NCBI RefSeq assembly: GCF_031877795.1
Contig: NC_133940.1
Coordinates: 4,713,985 to 4,777,984 of the forward strand
DNA length: 64,000 bases
From: Strix aluco
Taxonomy: Eukaryota; Chordata; Aves; Strigiformes; Strigidae
Direction: 5' to 3'
A program made the translations under genes and the position numbers. This document shows, in pieces, positions 55,734 through 64,000 of the stretch (position 1 is the stretch's first letter; the number at the start of each line of letters is the position of its first letter). Below the pieces are notes generated by a model that was not told where the DNA came from, made no database searches, and worked only from the letters and a program-made list of their open reading frames with translations.

Positions 55734-55739
55734 ATTAAA
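55734..55739 (+). terminator. Possible polyadenylation signal (ATTAAA) of NIPA2-like
   Basis: ATTAAA followed by a GT-rich stretch (ccctgtttgttc). It gives a 3' UTR of about 0.65 kb. Confidence 0.45.
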
Positions 55740-56554
55740 ACCCTGTTTGTTCAGTTACCAAGTGGCTAGTGATCCATTTGTACTGAGAACTGAGCCAGCA
55801 CTGAAAGGTGTAAAGGATTACAGGGGGAGGAAGAACCGTGTGGATGCTTGAGACAAACTTGATAGGGAGAAGGAATCACTTACCCTGGGAACAGGAGTGA
55901 CCTAAGAGTCCTTAGCTGCTGAGGTAAGTTTCTGAAAGGTAACTAGACAGCTGTGTCCTCACTTACGTGGGTTTTGTATCTGCATAGCTCTGCTTAACAG
56001 AGCCTGCGTTTGTTCCCAGGAAGGCTGCTAGCTACAAGCCACCCGTGTTAGGAACTCGGGTGCCCGGTCCAGCCCCCCACGGCAGATGGGCACGTGCAGA
56101 ACTGCTTTACCAGGTTCCTGTGTAGAGGTCCCAAGACACGGTCAGGGGGTCGCTCCAGGCTTCCCAGAGCCGTGCTGTACGTAAACACTGCTGAAATGCT
56201 GTGCTGCCTTTCCAGAGAGCGGATCAGTCCTCTGTTTATCCACTTAGAAGCTCCTCTGTGTCCTGGGGGCAGAGGCCCAGAAGACACAGCCAGAGGCCTC
56301 CTTCCAGTGACCGCCACAGGTAAAGCCGCATGAGGTCAGGAAGTAGCTGGTTACTTATTTCCTGCATTTAGTCTCTCTAAAGAAACTACACCTTTACAGG
56401 ACAGCAGGAACCTTTTGGGGAAGAGGAGGAACGGCCACAGCCTCTCCCAGAAACAAGTTTGATTCATGGCACCAAATTAATTGAGCAACAAATCAGCACT
56501 CAGAGCAAACCTTCTAGCCAGAAGACAATTATGCCCTCTCCCTACTAATTTTGC

Positions 56555-56560
56555 AATAAA
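56555..56560 (+). terminator. Possible distal polyadenylation signal (AATAAA) of NIPA2-like
   Basis: Canonical AATAAA on the + strand (ttgcaataaacggg). If used, the NIPA2-like and TIMM8A 3' ends nearly meet. Confidence 0.4.
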
Positions 56561-56670
56561 CGGGATCCCTGGGAAGGAGGGGGAGTGACAAGAAGGCCAG
56601 ATTTCCAATTCTCAGTGGTCATCTACCTGAACAAAGGAGAATCTCATGTTAAAAATTGACCCAGTTAATA

Positions 56671-56676
56671 TTTATT
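56671..56676 (-). terminator. TIMM8A: Polyadenylation signal of TIMM8A
   Basis: TTTATT on the + strand reads AATAAA on the - strand, about 650 bases after the TIMM8A stop codon. It gives a 3' UTR of about 0.65-0.7 kb. Confidence 0.6.
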
Positions 56677-57328
56677 ACGTTGACCAGGGGAAAGCAGTTA
56701 ATGGAGCAAGTCAGTATTGACAGAGTTGTGCTGCAATCTGAAAATCTGTCACTTGGCCACATGAATGATTTACCTATGGAAGCCTGAAAGTATTTTCCAG
56801 TAGTGACAGTGCCTCGGATGATCCCTGTGCCCAAAACCTCTTCTGGCGAAGGGTACCTGTACCGCGCTGCACAGCGACGGCGCCCGCGGGGCTTGTTAGC
56901 ATCTACCCCGGAGGGGTGGTTTTGTGCAGCACCGTGTAAGTCAGCAGTCGCAGGCTGGCCTCGCCCAGAGCTGAGGTTCACATCAGCGCTGGGAGCACCC
57001 CCCGATGCGAGCATCCTCACCCCTCCGTTCCGCTGAGCGTGCGAGTTCCAAATGCTCCCTGCGTAGCATCGGTAGCCCTGGAGTCCCAGCACAAAGACGG
57101 CTACTGGCCCACGGGGCCGGGAGGGCCACATCACCCCGAGGCGGAGCAACTGTGCCTCTGTCGTGGGCTCTCATCTGGCTGCAACTTCCCCGAGACTGGC
57201 ATTTAATTAAATCCTAAACCCCAGAGCCGACGCCGGCTCGTTCAGGCGGCAGAGTGACCCGGAGCCGGCGCGGCGGAGGGCCCGGCCCCGCGGGGGCTGG
57301 CCGGTGTCCCCTGGGGCACGGCTCCTGC

Positions 57329-57991
57329 TCAGTCGGACAGGCTCTCGGAGAAGGCCGACTTGGACTTCTGCGTCTGCTCTAGCCGGTTCAGGATGAACTG
57401 GCTGGTGTCGATGAAGCGTTCCACGCAGTTCACGAAGCACGTCTCGGCCCGGCTGTCCAGCTTTGGCCCCGGCTTGTCCATGCACTTCTCCTGCACACAG
57501 CGGGGCACCCGTTGGCCCGGGGGAAGCGTGGCCCGACCCTCCCGCCCCCCGCGGCCGTGCTTCCCGCGCTTCTCCAGCCCTCGGGCACACCGGCGGCATC
57601 CCCCCTCGGGAACCTCCTCCTCTCGGGCGCATCCCCCCGGCCGCCGCGCGGGGCTCCCCCCGGCCTGGCCCGTTCCCGCGGGCTCACCGGAGCGGGGACT
57701 GCTTCCCACGGCGACTCCATTTTGTCCCCAGCTCCCTCCTCCCCCCCGGGGGCAAAGCTCAGCGCAGCGTCCCAGCCCGCCTGCCCCACCACCGCGACCC
57801 AACCCCGCCCCGTCCCTCCCGGGCCCCGGAGCCGGCGGCCCCGCCCGCCGCTCGCGGGCCGCCCGTACCCAGCAGAGCTCGGTCATCTGGTGCACCAGCT
57901 GCTGGAAGCGCTGCTTCTGCGTCTCCACCTCGATGAAGCGCTGGAGCTGGGGGTCGGCACCGCCCAGCCCGGCGGCGGACGGCGCGTCCAT
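57329..57991 (-). CDS. TIMM8A: Mitochondrial import chaperone Tim8 A
   Basis: Small TIM chaperone of the mitochondrial intermembrane space; with TIMM13 it guides hydrophobic precursors to the inner membrane. Two exons in transcript order: 57991-57869 and 57490-57329, joined in phase 0 to give 94 residues (human 97, from memory). The second exon and the stretch FIEVETQKQRFQQLVHQM are nearly identical to the human protein. The twin CX3C motif is complete: CWEKC, split by the intron after Trp, and CFVNC. The protein ends FSESLSD. The N-terminus is shorter than human, with fewer Ser. It lies directly downstream of BTK on the same strand, as in human. Confidence 0.97.
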   Translation of the reverse strand: MDAPSAAGLGGADPQLQRFIEVETQKQRFQQLVHQMTELCWVRAARERRAGPPAPGPGRDGAGLGRGGGAGGLGRCAELCPRGGGGSWGQNGVAVGSSPRSGEPAGTGQAGGSPARRPGGCAREEEVPEGGCRRCARGLEKRGKHGRGGREGRATLPPGQRVPRCVQEKCMDKPGPKLDSRAETCFVNCVERFIDTSQFILNRLEQTQKSKSAFSESLSD

Positions 57992-58167
57992 CCCGCTACC
58001 GGCGCTACCGGTACCGCCGCGACCTTCACGTGTCGCGCCGCGCCGCCGCCGCGCACGCGCTGACCCCGCCCCTTCCGCGCGCCCCGCGCATGCCCGCGCG
58101 CGCGCGCCCCCCGCCGGCGGGGCGGGCCGGGCCGGTCCCGCCGAGGAGGCGTCGGTGTGGGGAACCG
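57992..58167 (-). promoter_or_regulatory. TIMM8A: TIMM8A CpG promoter abutting the BTK 3' end
   Basis: Extremely CpG-rich sequence (for example gcgcgcgcgcgcc near 58095-58110), without a TATA box. The whole interval from the BTK polyadenylation signal to the TIMM8A ATG is only 176 bases, so the TIMM8A promoter must lie within it or within the BTK 3' UTR. Confidence 0.7.
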
Positions 58168-58173
58168 TTTATT
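58168..58173 (-). terminator. BTK: Polyadenylation signal of BTK
   Basis: TTTATT on the + strand (accgtttattgtgc) is AATAAA on the - strand, 300 bases after the BTK stop codon. Confidence 0.75.
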
Positions 58174-58472
58174 GTGCACGGGCCCGGCCAGCCGCCGCCC
58201 GCGGAGCCCGGCGGGGCTGGCCGGCACCGGGACCGCGGCCGCCAGGGGCCTCGCCTCTGTCCTTGGCCGTGAGGGGCCCTGCCGGTGACGGGAGCTGCGG
58301 TGGTGGCCGGGAGGGCCCCTCGGGCGCCTGCTCGCCCGCGGGTGGCCGGTGCCGTGTCCGTGAGAGCGGTGCTGAGGTCCCGTCCGGCAGGCGGTGAGGC
58401 GGCACCGGCCCAGCAGTGCCAGCCCCCGGCGCCAGGCAGGGGCTCAGCAGGCCGGGCCGGCCCAGCCTGCAG

Positions 58473-64000
<5,528 letters not shown>

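Larger units (their letters stand above)
55109..56670. other. 3' UTR of NIPA2-like and gap to TIMM8A
   Basis: No further coding exon is seen. Two + strand polyadenylation signals could end the NIPA2-like transcript: ATTAAA at 55734-55739 and AATAAA at 56555-56560. The distal one lies only about 110 bases from the TIMM8A signal on the other strand. Confidence 0.6.

Noticed and set aside
57360-58397. Long + strand frames across the TIMM8A CpG island
   Set aside because: Very CpG-rich sequence has few stop codons. The frames are Pro/Ala/Arg-rich, lie antisense to TIMM8A and the BTK end, and show no protein features.

Overview
This is a piece of a vertebrate nuclear genome, almost certainly a bird. 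The genes have many exons with GT-AG introns. Two CR1 LINE fragments are present, which are typical of bird (and reptile) genomes. Promoters are GC-rich, introns are short, and the gene set matches the human Xq22.1 block DRP2 - TAF7L - TIMM8A - BTK. From general knowledge this block lies on chicken chromosome 4p (chromosome 4A in most other birds). I cannot name the species from the sequence.

Layout. Bases 1 to about 18.5 kb hold no coding exon that I recognise. I see one CR1 fragment (about 8.3-8.9 kb), a few simple repeats and a possible non-coding first exon of DRP2 near 10.1-10.3 kb. DRP2 (+ strand) has 22 coding exons from 18,534 to 37,132 and predicts 948 residues; its 3' UTR probably runs to about 40.0 kb. 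Convergent to it is an AIPL1-family gene (- strand, 44,979 to 41,362, 6 exons, 674 residues) whose last exon carries a very long Glu/Ala-rich tail. Next, also on the - strand, is a multi-exon TFIID subunit 7 gene (TAF7/TAF7L, 11 coding exons, 353 residues). It shares a CpG-rich head-to-head promoter with a NIPA2-like magnesium transporter gene (+ strand, 5 exons, 362 residues). TIMM8A (- strand, 2 exons, 94 residues) and the 3' fourteen coding exons of BTK (- strand; the PH-domain exons lie beyond the right edge) finish the window.

I built every exon chain by reading splice sites and checking that each exon length and phase agree. All five complete genes keep an open frame from start to stop. 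The genes are not an operon. DRP2 is a membrane-cytoskeleton scaffold, AIPL1 a photoreceptor co-chaperone, TAF7 a general transcription factor subunit, NIPA2-like a Mg2+ transporter, TIMM8A a mitochondrial import chaperone and BTK a B-cell kinase.

Most worth a second look are three points. The AIPL1-like gene keeps the farnesyl-pocket residues Cys89 and Leu147 but carries an acidic tail of about 340 residues unlike that of human AIPL1. Two genes (AIPL1-like and NIPA2-like) sit inside a block where, to my knowledge, human Xq22.1 has none. The BTK and TIMM8A genes are packed extremely closely. I found no evidence of an entirely new type of system here.
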